64,000 bases of DNA from Mixophyes australis (taxonomy: Eukaryota > Chordata > Amphibia > Anura > Limnodynastidae): assembly GCA_036250195.1 (NCBI GenBank), contig JAVHZZ010000011.1, forward strand, positions 63,798,101-63,862,100. Direction: 5' to 3'. Made by a program: the position numbers and the translations under genes. Below are positions 21,346-34,689 of the stretch, in pieces. Under the pieces are notes generated by a model. The model had not been told where the DNA came from, ran no database searches, and worked only from the letters and a program-made list of their open reading frames with translations. Position 1 is the stretch's first letter; each line of letters opens with the position of its first letter.

Positions 21346-23066
21346 CTGCAAGAAAATTTCCTTCCGAGTCTGAAGATTGTCTACAGCAACAACAGAGACC
21401 CAGCAGATTGTTCAGGGCATCCAAGAGTAATACTACCTCCTGTTTCAAGTGGGCTAAGATGTCCTAATATACTTTCCAGCAACGTGCGCTCTTGACATTG
21501 TGAGTGCACTAAAGCCACATCTGAAAAACAGAGAGGATGCATTGTGAGTGGACATAAAAAAAAACCTAAATAAAAATACAAAACACATAAATAAATATTA
21601 CTTTGATAACAAGTTTATGTAGCTAAGAGATATTGAAATATCAATGGAATATAAACATTAATTCAATGGAAATAAACATGACCAGCATTTTGTATTAATA
21701 TAAAAAACATCTATTAACGCAAAACAGTTACTTGGCTTCTAAAGGCCTGATGAAGACCGGTAACTGTTGAAACGTACAAAACAATTGTAGCTGACATTAC
21801 AGGGACAGGGGAACCAGTGTTTCAGATATGCAATCGTTTACACACAACATTGTGGGGCTCATGTTTAGTTGATCGTTATCTCTGGGGGTTTGCTTACTAA
21901 ACAAATATGCATTTCCATACTGCACAAAGTTCAAGTGAAAAATAAGTAGATTATGTTTAGGAAAAAGTAAAAATAAAAATGTACAACAGAAGTACGCACA
22001 TCCCCTAAACCTATATTTTGTGGAATTACTTTTCATTCTACTATAGCAGTGAGTCTTTTTGAACAAGACTATCAACTCTGCAATTCTATCCCACTTTTAT
22101 AGCAACAATAAGACATTAAAACCTTCACTCAAGGTAACCAGAAATAGTGAGGCAAGAGGGTTGTAAGGCATTAAAGCCCATTACAACTAAACAAATAGAA
22201 AGCAACCTAGTGCTACAATTGCATCAATGCTATAGTGCCTATGTAAAATAAAATATGTGAAAAAACTGGATATTTCTACAGAGAAAAAAAATAAAGTATG
22301 AAGGTGGTGTTAATACGAACACGGTTTCATATGCTGACGAATACACTGAGCTGTGGTACAAATAATGCAGAACAAATATGTATCAAGATCCAATCTTAAA
22401 GAATCTTCGTAGCCAAAATAAGGCCTCAAACATTACTCCAAAATATAATCAATATTTCAAAAAAGGAAATAAATCTAGTTAAAACTGATCACAAATAACC
22501 ATACAGCATTGTGGCAAAGTGTCACTCTCTCACTAATCACAAATAATTATGTCCAAACTCTCCACTCTGGATCACTGTTTCAGAGAATGGAACAATGTAT
22601 CAATCTTGAATAAGAAAGTAGTTCTGATAGAAAGTTTCAAAGCGTATTCACAGTGGAAGCCTCTGTCCAAACTGCAAATTAATGGAATTCCATATCCTAG
22701 ATGGTTCCGTGTCCAATATTTCACTATTGAGCAGATTCAAGTGTAAACGCACATCCAAATAGTTCTCAGTGTATGTTGCCAGCTTAAATTATCTTCAGAG
22801 CTCCACTGTAGATCTGAAGCCTCTCCCATTGTGGATTAGTAAGTGTTGTTGAGTCTCATCAGTTAACCAGCGGTTATCCACAGTCTCTCCAGAAATCGAC
22901 CGGGAGCACTGGTGCTGCCATTCCACTGTGGAACGTTTTACAGTTCCCTGTACAGACCCGCGGCATCTACAGAGCGTTCCACAGTGGAACTCAGAAAGTC
23001 TCAGATTATATATAATTTTGATCGCCTATTAAATCATCTATTCAGCTTGCTTAGCACAACATATAA
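21346..23066 (-). other. EPN1: EPN1 first-intron sequence, left part
   Basis: No exon is seen. The segment includes a motif CTGATGAAG...GAAACG near 21747 and a pair of inverted 15-mers at 22921-22935 and 22975-22989 (both discussed as findings). Confidence 0.5.
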
Positions 23067-23068
23067 AA

Positions 23069-24008
23069 CACACCAATCATCCACAACATTAAAACCACTG
23101 AAAAGTGAAGGAAATAACATTGATTATCTAATTACAATAGCATGAAGTTGATGTGTTGGAAGCAGGCAAAATGGGCAAGCATAAGGATGCATGTTGATGC
23201 GCATAGGAAGCGAAGGGTAGCCCGTCTGGCCCAATCCCACAAAAGAACTACTGTAGCACAAAATGCTGAAAAAGTTAATGCTGGCTATGATAAACAGGTG
23301 TCAGAACACACAGTGCATTGCAGCTTGCTGCATAGAGGTCAGAGTGCCCATGCTGACCCTGTCCACTGCCGAACGAGCCTACAATAGGCAAGTGAGCGCC
23401 AGAACTGAACCACAGAGCAATGGAGGAATATGGCCTGGTCTGATGAATCAAGTTCTTTTAAACCATGTGGATGGTTGTTTGCGTGTGCGTCGTATACCCG
23501 AGGAAGAGTCGACACCAGGATGCACTATGGAAAGAAGGCAAGCCAGCGGAGGCAGTGTGATGTTCTGGGCAATGTTCTGCTGGGAAACCTGGTATTCATG
23601 TGGAAGTTACTTTGGCACGTACCACCTACCTAAAAATAGTTGCATACCAAGGTACACCCTTTCATGGCATCGGTATTCCCTGATGGCAGTGGCATCTTTC
23701 AGCAGGAGAATGCATCCTGCCACACTGCACAAATTGTTCAGGAATGGTTTGAGAAACATGACAAGGCTCAAGGTGTTGATTTGGTCTCCAAATTCTCTAG
23801 GTCTGAATTTGATAGAGCATCTGTGGGATGTGCTGTCAGAACCATGGAGCCCTACCTCATAACTTACAGGATTTAACGTCCTGATGCCAGACACCTTCAG
23901 AGGTCTTGTGGAGTCAATGCCTTGACAGGTCAGAGCTGTTTTGGCGGTACAAGGAGGACCTACACAATATTAGGCAAGTTGTTTTAATCTTGTGGCTGAT
24001 CTAGATAT
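23069..24008 (+). mobile_element. Tc1-like DNA transposon, degenerate
   Basis: The left end CACCAATCATCCACAACATT and the right end (reverse complement GATCAGCCACAAGATTAAAA) are imperfect inverted repeats. Between them lies a decayed Tc1/mariner transposase on the plus strand. Part of the 5' end, including the HTH-encoding region, is deleted: the element is about 0.94 kb, against about 1.2-1.6 kb for intact relatives. Exact edges are uncertain by a few bases. Confidence 0.88.
23142..23880 (+). pseudogene. Tc1-like transposase pseudogene
   Basis: Homology runs across three frames: MGKHKDAC..., RLAQSHKRTTVAQNAEKVNAG, then MAWSDESSSFKP (first catalytic region, WSDES), HPFMASVFPDGSGIFQQENA (family QQDNAPCH, second Asp replaced by Glu) and LGLNLIEHLWDVL (family SPDLNPIEHLWDVL). 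At least three frameshifts, the Asp-to-Glu change and the deleted N-terminus make it nonfunctional. The family catalyses cut-and-paste transposition with a DDE/D triad. Confidence 0.88.
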
Positions 24009-24369
24009 ATAGTGAATCAAAAGTGAATCAGTCCACATTATCTTAATCTCATTTAAGTATGTCCAGCTTGATTATATAACATTATTTGAAATGATTTGCT
24101 CATTTCAGATTTATAAGCGATGCAATCTTGGCAATACATTATTTTTATTTTCAATACATTTTAATCACATACTCCTACTAATTGAATTTTAAGATTAAGT
24201 TAAGTGACACACTGTTAACCAACCCTGACTTTCCAGAGATTTAAAGCAGATTGTCTCTTGATGTTTAGCAGCCTTTAAAATATTTGTCTAAATTCAAACC
24301 GCTGTGTTAAATTATACTCCTATTTTCGATCTGAAAAAAAAAAAAAAAAAAATCACCTGGGACTATAAT

Positions 24370-25440
24370 AGCTCCAGAATTATCTTCCTGATGGTACTTT
24401 ACTGTGGTAAGGAGTATACTTCAAAATCTATATTCAGACCATACAGTGTTTCTTTTTTCAGTTCAAAGTTGTGAAGCACAGTTTTGGGAAAGGTTACGTA
24501 AATAAAAGCCTTTTTGGAGGTTTCTCAAGTGTTAACTTATTTTGACCTTAAGTTTCCTGATGGTTTCCCCCGCATGTTGTTGCTGGCAAGGGGATTCTAT
24601 CAAGATATATTATGTCTGACTATGGACATGTCCTTACTTTGTCCTAAATATTTGAAATTACTGCAGTTACCACACAGTTAGAATCTATCCTACTTTTCTC
24701 TTCAACAAATTCAAGGCCCATCAAATTGTGAGGCAAAACTCTCTTTAGGTTATTCCCAGGTTTTCAATGGAATTAAGGTCTGGGCTCTGACTGGGCCATT
24801 CCAAGACTTTGATCTTCCTTTTGTGAAATCATTTCTTGGTTGACCTGGATGTGTGCTTTGGATAGTTAGGATATTAGAAAGTGAAAGTCCTTTTCATCCT
24901 GACAGATGCCAGCAGGTTTTGTTCCAAAATATTTTGAGGTAATCATTATACTCTCTATCCCACCACAGCCTTTGTCCCATCTAAAGCTAAGCAATCCCAA
25001 AGCAAAATGCTGCCATCAACATTCTTCACAATAGTTATCTTTGAGTGATGTATTTGTATTGTCCAGACCGTAAAGACATTTTTCCACGTGGTTTGGAGTG
25101 ACTGAGTTTATCTAAATTTTGCACACAAAATATAGATTTGTGTTTTTCCAAGAAATTGCTTCCATCTCCTAACCCTACACCATAGCCCAGATGTGTGCAA
25201 AATATGGGAGACGGTTGTCACCTGCAGCTAGTGACCAGTTCCTGCAGCTTCTTTAATGTCGCTGTATGCCTGTTAGTAGCCTTCCTGATGAGTTTTCTCC
25301 TTGTCCCGTCTTCCACTTTGGAGCGACATCCTGATCTTCGCAATGTCCGTTTAACATTTTCTCCACGTATTGAGGATAGTCTTCACCAGGGCTGTGGAGT
25401 TAGAGTTGGTAGAAATATTCAGACCCCAGCTAAAAATGAA
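24370..25440 (-). mobile_element. Second Tc1-like element, minus strand, degenerate
   Basis: Read on the minus strand, the region translates in pieces to a Tc1-type transposase. Near 25000 is GSILLWG where the family has a GGSxMxWG block, and at about 24755-24815 is VLEWPSQSPDLNSIEN, the conserved segment carrying the third acidic residue. HxGxD-type and HTH parts are visible only as nucleotide similarity at 25150-25380. There are many stops and indels. The ends are not clear; the limits given are those of recognisable similarity. The 3' flank at 25386-25410 (AGGGCTGTGGAGTTAGAGTT) resembles the terminal sequence of another vertebrate repeat. Confidence 0.8.
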
Positions 25441-26369
25441 AATTTATACTATAATCAGTGATCGCATTAAACGCATGTACAGGCATCCATGACTCATTAT
25501 TCCCAGCAATTCCTCCAGATCAGTCTAATGTGTCTCTGAACATGAGCCTGGACATTATCTTGCAGAAAAGAAACTAATCGGCAGGAGGAGAAAACCAATA
25601 AAGTGATGTTAAAACAAAGAAAGAAAAAAAATAAACTAAGACCAGCACAGCAGAGGTTGTTCTCTGTTTGGTGGACAATACAATTTTTCAAAACAAGGGG
25701 AGGGGGGGGGGGGGGGTGTGGAAACAAAAACAAACTATAGCTGCAGGGCAAAATGAAGTTGAAATGTCTGGTGATCTGCGAGTGTAAGTAACATATAATA
25801 CGATATCAATAATTCTGGTAATTGTACAGGAGATCGGTCATAGGAGTGTAATGCACAATGTTAATCCTCACACCTGCTATACCAACATCTTTACTAGTTA
25901 CTGGAGAGAATATATGACAGTAGGGTCATTAAATAAAATGCAATACACCATTTCACTATCATATTCTACACTAAATAATAAGCAATCAATTACTTGTTAG
26001 CAGAAGTGGTCACTAACTGTTTTTTTAAGGAATTCAATTACTCCTCTTAACATTTTAAGGACTATTTCTGTCCAAAGAAGATCATGCAAAAGTATATATT
26101 ATACCACTATAATTACCCCATGCTGCCGTCACCCACTACACTTCTATATAAATTACACAATCCCGACTTCACAGTTTACACGATTTCTACCATCTCATGA
26201 CCTAAACTATTACTCAAATCTTAACAAAATCATGTATTGCACAGATTTAATTATCCTAAACTTTAACTGTAGTTTAGATAGAAAGCATGTAAAATATGAC
26301 AACTACATGGTAATTATGTGTGACGAGACAGAGGTCAGCAACTGGTAATTATTTCAGTCTAGTAGGTGA

Positions 26370-27290
26370 ATGAAGCATGGGGCCATTATAATGCTGTCGC
26401 ATCAATTTGTGCCCTACTTCTTTCTGGACAGAATAGTACGCCATTTGGCTCAGAACTGGAACCAACCAGAGGGACCCAGGTACACCCATCTACTGTTCAG
26501 AGAAATCTGTCCAGAAGTAGCTTCATGAAAGAAATGCAGCCACTAAGCCAATCTTCAACGGGGAAACAAGGACAAGCGACTCAACTATGCACAAACTCAT
26601 AGAAACTGGGGTGTGGAAAAATGGCAGCAGGTGTTCTGGACTGACGAGTCAAAATTTGGCAAATAAACTGCTCTTTTTTTAACAGCCAAATATTTCAAAC
26701 GGCTGGAGAGTGGTACAATAATTGAGTGTCTGCAGACAACAGTGAAGCATGGTGGAGGTTCCTTGCAAGTCTGGGGCTGCATTTCAGCAAATAGAGTCAG
26801 GGTTTTGTTCAGGATTAATGGTGTCCTCAATGCTGAGAAATATAGGCAGGTACTTATCCATCATGCAATACCATCAGGGAGGTGTCTGACTAGCTCCAAC
26901 TTTATTATGCTGCAGGACAACGACCCCAAACATACAGCCAATGTCATTAAGAACTATCTTCAGCATAAAGAAGAACAACAAGGAGGAGTCCTGGAAGTGA
27001 TGATATGGCTCCCACAGAGACCTGATCTCAACATCATTGAGCCTGTCTGGGATTACATGACGAGACAGAAGGATTTGAGCAAGGCTACATCCACAGATGG
27101 TGGTTAGTTCTCCAAGATGTTTGGAACATCCTCCCTGCAGTGTTTCTTCAAAAACTACGTGCAAGTGTACCTAGAAGAAGTGATGCATTTATGCTGTTTT
27201 GAAGGCAAAGGGTTGGTGTATTAAGGAAGATTCCCATAACAATATTAGAACATTTCAGCCAAACTCAAAAATTTAAGCTGTGAATGCAAA
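26370..27290 (+). mobile_element. Third Tc1-like element, degenerate transposase
   Basis: The plus strand carries VFWTDESKFGK at about 26635, then an open frame (26742-27107) beginning TVKHGGGSLQVWGCIS. This continues with FIMLQDNDPKHTANV (second catalytic Asp in QDNDPKHT) and RPDLNIIEPVWDYM, where the third acidic residue is retained as E. Stops occur between the first and second blocks. The N-terminal DNA-binding part lies in broken frames upstream. Inverted repeats were not identified, so the limits are approximate. It belongs to a different Tc1 subfamily from the copy at 23.1 kb. Confidence 0.83.
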
Positions 27291-27829
27291 AGATAATAGA
27301 AAAAGCAAGAAACTAAGTCCCACAAATTCATTGTCCAGCCAAGAAAAGGAATCAGCGGCGCTCTCAGACCTCATTTACAAGCTATTTTGTCAGTAACAAA
27401 GCTACTGCAACAATAACAGCAGATACATTCAAAAAAACAAACATACACATCTTGTTGCAAAGCACACCCCCCAGAGTGAACAATTTTGCGATTAAGATCA
27501 GATTTGTTTGTGACAAGAACGAAATAGTCACCAAGTCACTGGCAGTAAAATACACTGAAGCTCATCACACTAGCGAGTTTATCCGGGTCTTAATGGAAAA
27601 GGTTCTGCAAGATAATGAACTTAATAAAGAAGTTCTCCAGATTTCATGATGCCATGCACACATTCAAGGCACCTGATGCTAAATGCATCATAACCCTAAA
27701 ATATAAATAAACCTACATGTTTGACAGTAGGATATATGTTCTTTCATTGCAAACAGAATATTACTGTCTTTACCAAAAAGCTCTAATCTGGTCTTAATCA
27801 GTCAACGGGACATCCTCCCAAAAATGATT
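27291..27829 (-). other. EPN1: EPN1 first-intron sequence between Tc1-like elements
   Basis: I recognise neither an exon nor a repeat in this stretch. A 65-codon open frame at 27452-27649 has no family resemblance. Confidence 0.4.
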
Positions 27830-28440
27830 TTCTTGTTAAGGTTTGTTTTGGCACACTCCAGTCGGGCCTTCATATGTGTCTTTCAACAGCGGGGCCTTCC
27901 TAGGCCTCCTACCACATAACCACAATTCACCGAACCTGCAAAAGAGGGTGCGAGTCAAAATTCTCGTACCTGTGAAGGTCAGCTTCAATTGGTCTGGCAG
28001 TTGACCGAGGTATTTTCTCCAAAATTCGAAAAATCCAGCGAGATAATCTTCAATCAAGTTTTCGCTTAAGCCATGTCCAGAAAGGCTGGTTACAGTGCCA
28101 TGGGCTTTACCTTCGTAATAACATTATGTACAGTGGAAACAGGAACATCGGGATTGATTTGTGGCCTGGAAGTTGTTAATGCTTGGCTACAAGCTTTTGT
28201 CTCACCTCCTTAGGCTCTCTAGCTTTATTTTCTCTCCATGACCATTGCAGTATACACAGTGACACAAAGTAGAATAATGAGCCCTTTTCTCTATTCAAAC
28301 TCGTTTAATGAGTGATTTTTATATTGCAGGCACTTGCTAGTCACCACTGTGAGTTCAGATCCAAGGTGAAGAATTTGCTTGAAATCTTATTATTATTTCC
28401 AACTACTTCTACAAGGTGCCAATAGTTTTGTCCAGTCCAT
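27830..28440 (-). mobile_element. Fourth Tc1-like fragment (transposase N-terminal half), minus strand
   Basis: Nucleotide similarity to Tc1-family 5' halves is clear on the minus strand. The sequence reads through the paired-like HTH region (words corresponding to KAHGTV and GLGRRP...K), then the linker near CVVRRPRKAPLL at about 27880-27910. The terminal part near 28410-28440 retains the phrase GCCAATAGTTTTGTCCA, seen close to Tc1 ends. The C-terminal catalytic half is missing and frames are broken. Confidence 0.65.
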
Positions 28441-28840
28441 TTAAAGATTTGTGTGTGAAATAAACTACAACGTAACACAAAAATTAGAAAAAGTAATACT
28501 TCATCTCTATAGCTCTATCTATCTCACACTGCTCCTAGCGCAGATGCTGCACTGTGCAATAAAAAAAAATCCAATTAAAAGACCGGACTAAGATGGGAGG
28601 TTACTTAACACTGGAATTATTATGACCGATAGCAACAGAGGTTTTCCCACACTTGTGTTTAACTGGCGGTGAAGGGAAATTCCAACTTGGATCATCTTGC
28701 TGCAGGATCATTCTTAGTGCACAGGGGTTTTTTTGTTTTTTTTATGGGGATTTTTTCAAAAGGTTCTGTCTTTTTCCACTTTGGACTACATCAAATCAAT
28801 ACAAATAAATTTGTATTGAATATTTAATAAAGTGGTGAAC

Positions 28841-29209
28841 TGTGGTAACTATGATGGGATTCTTTCAGTCAAATATAAAAGAGTTAATGAAAAAGTTATG
28901 ACCCTTTTTTGTTTCTTCATCTTCCACTTTAGGTATATTGGGCAGCCATCTTTAAAAATTGCATTTGCACCCTTTGCATCACAACATGGTTTGCACAGGT
29001 TCAAAATTGCAGTCTGTAGTTGTATATGGTCCTAATGAGGCCCAGTATATTTACAAAAACGAGTCACCAGATTTGCTGCCTATATTAAAAAAAAATACTG
29101 AATATTATCGTACAATGTTAAAATGCTACAATCCCTACAGACAAAAAAAAAACCAAAACATTTAGACACCATAAGAATTACTTAAGGTAAATGAATAGAT
29201 TTGAAAATC

Positions 29210-29249
<40 letters not shown>

Positions 29250-32200
29250 TAAAGTGTTAATTATGATGGCTATGCAATTATCTCAAATTTGATAAAACAA
29301 AATAAAGACAGTATCTAAGGAGACCCATCTGTTGCTATGCTGTACTTGGTGCATTGCTAGAACCAATAGGCTGGCTATGGATTTTCAGCAGTGCGTTTTG
29401 TGTGGGAAGAGAAGCAAAAAGGATTACACCATTTCAATGTTTATCTCACCAGTAATTTAGGAAGACTGCCTCGCACTAAGTAAAATCACTGATTACGTTC
29501 TATTTTACGCTAATTCCTATAAGAAACATGGGAAAAAGACACTTCACAAATAATTTCCATTAAAAAACAAATTCTCCCTCCCCCATAATCCTTGCACTTC
29601 ATTATAGAATTAACTGTACCCCAATCCTTATCCATCTAATACAGTTCATTCAGATTGAAATCTACCTATGTCTTAATTCTAACAAAATTAAGACAAGAGA
29701 AAATTAGTTATAGTATTTTGCCACACATATTAAAATCAAATGACAAAGGTGTTGCTTCCTATTCGCCAAACACATGAATTGACAAAAATTGCAGATCCAA
29801 CTGTTCAACAGTGAAAGCCAAACTGCACACACAGCCATACCGATCACAACCTACTGCATTTTCTACTAGGATTGGTTGCAATCCACACAAATTTCATTAG
29901 TGCTCAATAAACTTTGGTGTGGAGTCACATGTGGTTATTTTGAGCAAGTTTGGTTTGAAACTGGTAACAGGCAAAAAAAACATAGTGAACTGACAATATA
30001 ATTATACTTTTTTTTTTTACTATAAGCATGTCTAATCCATTTATAACAAGAAATAATCCAGGTTCATAAAAGGGAAAAAAAAAAAAAAGTTAATTCCTAC
30101 AAACCCAAGATAAATCAGGGAACAAACAAAGCAGCTTTTACCAAGTATTTCACACATCATGAATTCTTTTTTTTGAATAGTGCTAAAGTTAAGGGTAAGT
30201 AGGTACAAAAATATACTCATCTTTAACAGTAGGGAGCTGGCAGTGTCATAAATGGGTGTTCTCTTTAATTGTAACTGAAGGAGGGTTTTAAATGGGTAGT
30301 CTTCTATACTTGCACTGAGCCCAAGACCTACATATAAGCAGCACTAAATAACAATGCAATATCATATTGTCTTCTCATTGTACTTGCAGCCTCCAAAATA
30401 AGATCTGCACAAAACAATTAATATACTCAATTCACACACACAAAAAAGCAATGCTAGCTAACTTTTACCATTAGACAGTGTAATACTGTAACAGCTTTGT
30501 TTACATAAAGTCATTTAACAAATCAGATTTTCCAATACTACATCTGAAACATTTCTTTGAAGGAATCTTAGAAAATACACAATTGCTTGTGCGATGTCCT
30601 CAATCTAAATTTTATAAGTAGGTAAATAAACAATCACTTCAGTTTGTAATGATTCACACACAGGCATATACAAGCATAGCCTTCAGTTTATAGCGGAAAG
30701 CACCGGTTTAACAAGAAATATTTACTCAAACTTGCTACTTCCATATAAAGTGTAACCCCTCTCCCACATTAATGCGTATGTTGAGGGGTGAAGAGAGTGC
30801 ATTTACAGCGACATTTCCATGTTAGCCAGTGATCATAGACCCCCATAGTTACCAACATTGTATGATTTGGAAGCAGGACAGTCACGCCCCCCTTCGAGAA
30901 AGCGCTGTGACAGCATCACATTGTGGCCATGCCACATATTCTGGAGGTGTGCCTAGCACTTCCAAGGTGCTATGCTCCCGCCATCTCCCATAGATACACC
31001 TCAGCCCTGCCTGCGTGACCCTTTCATGGCTGCTCTATATAGCTCCCAACATACCCGCAGTCATACTAAAGTCACAGCTGACAGCACATTCTTTAAGAAT
31101 CAGGATAGCTGCAAGGTATGGACAGTCATTCCTTTCAAAAAAATAATCTAAGTTTTATGGGTGCTCTGAAGTGGGAAACGCAGGAAGACATTGAAGCTCA
31201 ATCCCTACCACGTGGGTAGATGAGTGAATGTGTCTCAGTAGCAGGGCATGCACATCAAAGTGATTGAGGCAAAGACACTGGTTATTTTCAGGAGTGTGTA
31301 TTTTGTAGTTTTGGGTAAGCAGTGCTAAACATTAGCCTGCTATACTCGCTAGTATTCAAGAGTAGGCGCATTTGATGCGGAAAATTGTATGTGCTAGATG
31401 TGTTTGCATATCCGGCAGTTAGTAAATAACATTCAACATGTGTAATAAGGGTTATCAAATTGTATTGGTTGCTGAAAGCCAATTTTGGCTGGATGTCCCC
31501 TTACCAATTTGTGCTGTGGGCACACTTCGACAAAGGACTTCCGCGGAGCCAAATGGGTTAAAAACTGTTGTTCTGTGTTGTGTTTAGAAAATATACATGT
31601 TGTTTATTTTATTTTTTTAAGATAAAAAGGTTTTAAAATAAATATAAGATAAAATGTGATTTTACTTTTAAAGTGGGAGATCAGAGCTCCTCTTGGCAGT
31701 GTTTACTCACTGCTCCAGTTCCCATTTGTTGCTGGAACCAGAGGTGCCAGGGAGGTCCCCAATGCTTGGTGGTTCTGTGGGAAGCCGACCCTAAAACAAA
31801 TTGGTGACAAGTAGCCATTACCCTTAAGCTCTGGCAGGAAGTTGCAGTACAGTGTCTAACGACGCCTCAGCTTGCAAAGCTCCACACTGGAGACCAGAGG
31901 GCTCAAGCAATGGGGCCTGGTCACTCAATTTCAGCTTGAATGGGGGAACTAGACCTTAGAGTAGGTCTCCCAATAGTATTTTGGGTGGGAGATTTAAAGA
32001 TTAAATCTATCAACCCAGACTTAGTGGCGTAGTGTGGAGAGGGGCATGAGCCACACTAATACTGGCAGGACACAGACAAGGGTGAAAAAATATAGCACTG
32101 GTGTGCAACAGTCCTTGTAAGGACTGCCTATGAGCAATAAGCACCTTTCTGCTTACAAGATTCTGCACACTCCTATTATCTGCAGTAATGCTGTGACATA

Positions 32201-34140
32201 AAGATAAGAGCCAACACACTAATCTGTTCCCTGAGTAAATAATGGCCGCCACCCTGCAGTTCTGATCCTAAGTAAGAGATCAGGAGAAACCAGACACAAT
32301 CACCAGCAAAGAGGTGTTGCAGCACCTAATACACCCAGAAGTAATCTGTTCCAGGTCCCATTGACAGAACCCGGTGTTAGCAGAGACTACTCTTCTAGTT
32401 GACACTAGCAGTCGGTGAGTGTCAGGTGGTCAAGTAACACTTGTAGGAACTGTCAGGAAAGGCAGGTTACCGACAAGTAAAAAGTAACCCCAAGATAAAT
32501 GGATGAGAGAAGAAAGTATGGTAAGTCTATCCTGTCACATCCATGGTTATACCAGGTGGGGGAAGATGTATTCATTTAAAGCATTCCTATAATATAGGCT
32601 CATTTCTGAATCAGAAGGCAGCACTATAAGGACAAAATAATAACTTGCAAGTCAGACCATTATCAATTGGGTGAGAAAGCAAAATTTCAGCTTACCAATT
32701 AAGGCAATATATTAAAAAGTAAACAAAAAAACCAAAACAAACCTGCAGTAGCAACAGTAACCAGACATGGAAAGTTAGAAAAAGCAAAACTCTGTAGATT
32801 TCAGCACTGAATCTTTCTAGTTACTCTCTACTGTATACATGACAATAGTTTCCAAAATAATAATCCAGTCTGGAGGAGGATGACTGAAGTGTGTAAGAGA
32901 TGTTCAGAAAATGAAATTACATTTACCTTTAGGGTAGTGGAACAAGGGCACATTTCAAGCTAGTGGTTTTCCAGCTTCAGAAGCACCTACCTACGCCCAA
33001 TTTTTAATAACAGCATGGCCTGTTTAAATGTTAAATATTTCAATTAGAGAATGTTTTTATTGAGTGCTATTGGATACATTGAAAACACTGAAAGTTTAAA
33101 AACAACTTCAGCGATTAAAGTGTATTACTTATATATTAATGAGCAAATTTAGAGCAATTAGTCATGCGACACCACCCTTAACTTTACAATTTAGTTTGTA
33201 CACACAGAACAAATGTTGATAAGCAATAAAAACAAAGTTACAATTAATTTTTTTTGGAGGGGGAGGGGGGGGGGGGGGGAAGCATGAAGCAGAGCAGTGC
33301 TGAATCATTGGATATACAGGTCTAAAAAAAAAAAAAAAAAATTACAATTACGGGGTCACAAGGGGGTGTTTTTTTTTTATTTTAAACGATGAAATCCTTA
33401 TTTAACTAAGCTGAGACAATTTACAACTTCCCTATAAGCACAGATTAGATGCGAGTGAAACTTTTCTGCCTATGTGCTCCACAATCTTAGTTAAAAAAAT
33501 AAATAAAATAAAAACTTTAAAAAAAAGGCACAAGAGGACATAACTGATGGGAAAGCAATGTGTTTAACTCCATGCGACTGGCAGCCTGTTCCTTCCTTCC
33601 TTCCTTCATGCTGTGGTTTACAACAATCTACAAAAGGTTTATTGATGTACAGAAGTGTACTAAACATATTCATTTAAACTTGCTTAGGAGACTAAACATA
33701 AATTAAGGTTTACAACATACAGGCTAAAGAATGTATATTGAGAACTGCATTCCACACAGAAAACAGTCAGGAACCAAAGAGGCACAAATACATCATATTC
33801 CGTATTCTTGTCCTGCAAATGTAATACTACTGACTAGCAAGTCTTTGTAAACAATTTATCCTCATGGGCAAAAAAAAAACAAATCTCACACACACCAAAA
33901 AATAAAATATGACAAATTAGTCAAATCAGATGCCAGTTAAGATAAATGGTCTTCCCACTAACAACTTGGACAGCTCTTTGGTTTGCATCCGAGTATTGGT
34001 CCTACTAATAGAAATAAATAAAAAAAATAAATACAAAGAATACACATATATACATAGACACACATATTACACACACACACTGACCCATTTAAATCACATT
34101 TAGAGATAGAGGGTTTGAGAGCAGATAAGAACTGCTTGGT
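28841..34140 (-). other. EPN1: EPN1 first-intron sequence, central part
   Basis: About 5.3 kb of AT-rich DNA without a recognisable exon. It includes a (TA)n tract at 29213-29244, a G-run at about 33256-33280 and a (TTCC)n tract at about 33589-33606. The GC-richer stretch 31,680-32,480 looks like an old dispersed repeat, but I cannot name it. Confidence 0.4.
29213..29244. repeat. (TA)n microsatellite
   Basis: A pure TA repeat of about 32 bp. Confidence 0.9.
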
Positions 34141-34149
34141 CCATAGTCT

Positions 34150-34320
34150 GGCCATTTTTTTTATTAACATATGGTAACTTCAAACCCTATTTGGTCCTTT
34201 CATTTTTGTAAGAAAATCCTTAGGTCTATCCAAAGCATGCTGAAATTTCTCTACTGTATCAGCCTCTACCATTTACTGACTTGGTTGACCTTCCTCCGAC
34301 TACTATAGAAAAACAGACAA
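34150..34320 (-). repeat. Possible short CR1-like 3' fragment
   Basis: The segment has the layout and wording of CR1-type 3' ends (a stretch like DTVEKFQHALDRP on the minus strand, matching the role of the DTIDKFKKGLD segment of the clearer copy at 36.1 kb). It is too short and diverged to be sure. Confidence 0.35.
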
Positions 34321-34689
34321 CTTTCTGGCTTTATTTGCAGGTTCATCAAAACACAGACGTTTTTATAAAGACCACACCCCCTATAGAATGCACAACAGAA
34401 GATATGCCCAGAAATTATTGGCCCAACAACATCGAACCAATGCCATTTGTTCTTCTGCAAACAGTAAACCCAATGTGCTAATCAGATAGAATTGTACATG
34501 CTCAAGTACATAGGGAAGCTTCAGTGCTCTAAGGCATTTGGAAAATATTTTACATGATCAGCTTTCTATTATACATATATGCAGCAGATAAACCTTCCTA
34601 TGCAAGTTTTACTCTGAACAATAAAAGGGAACAATATAATGTTGTTTAAACTGCAGTAATAGGTATACTTACATACTACAAATCTCCAA

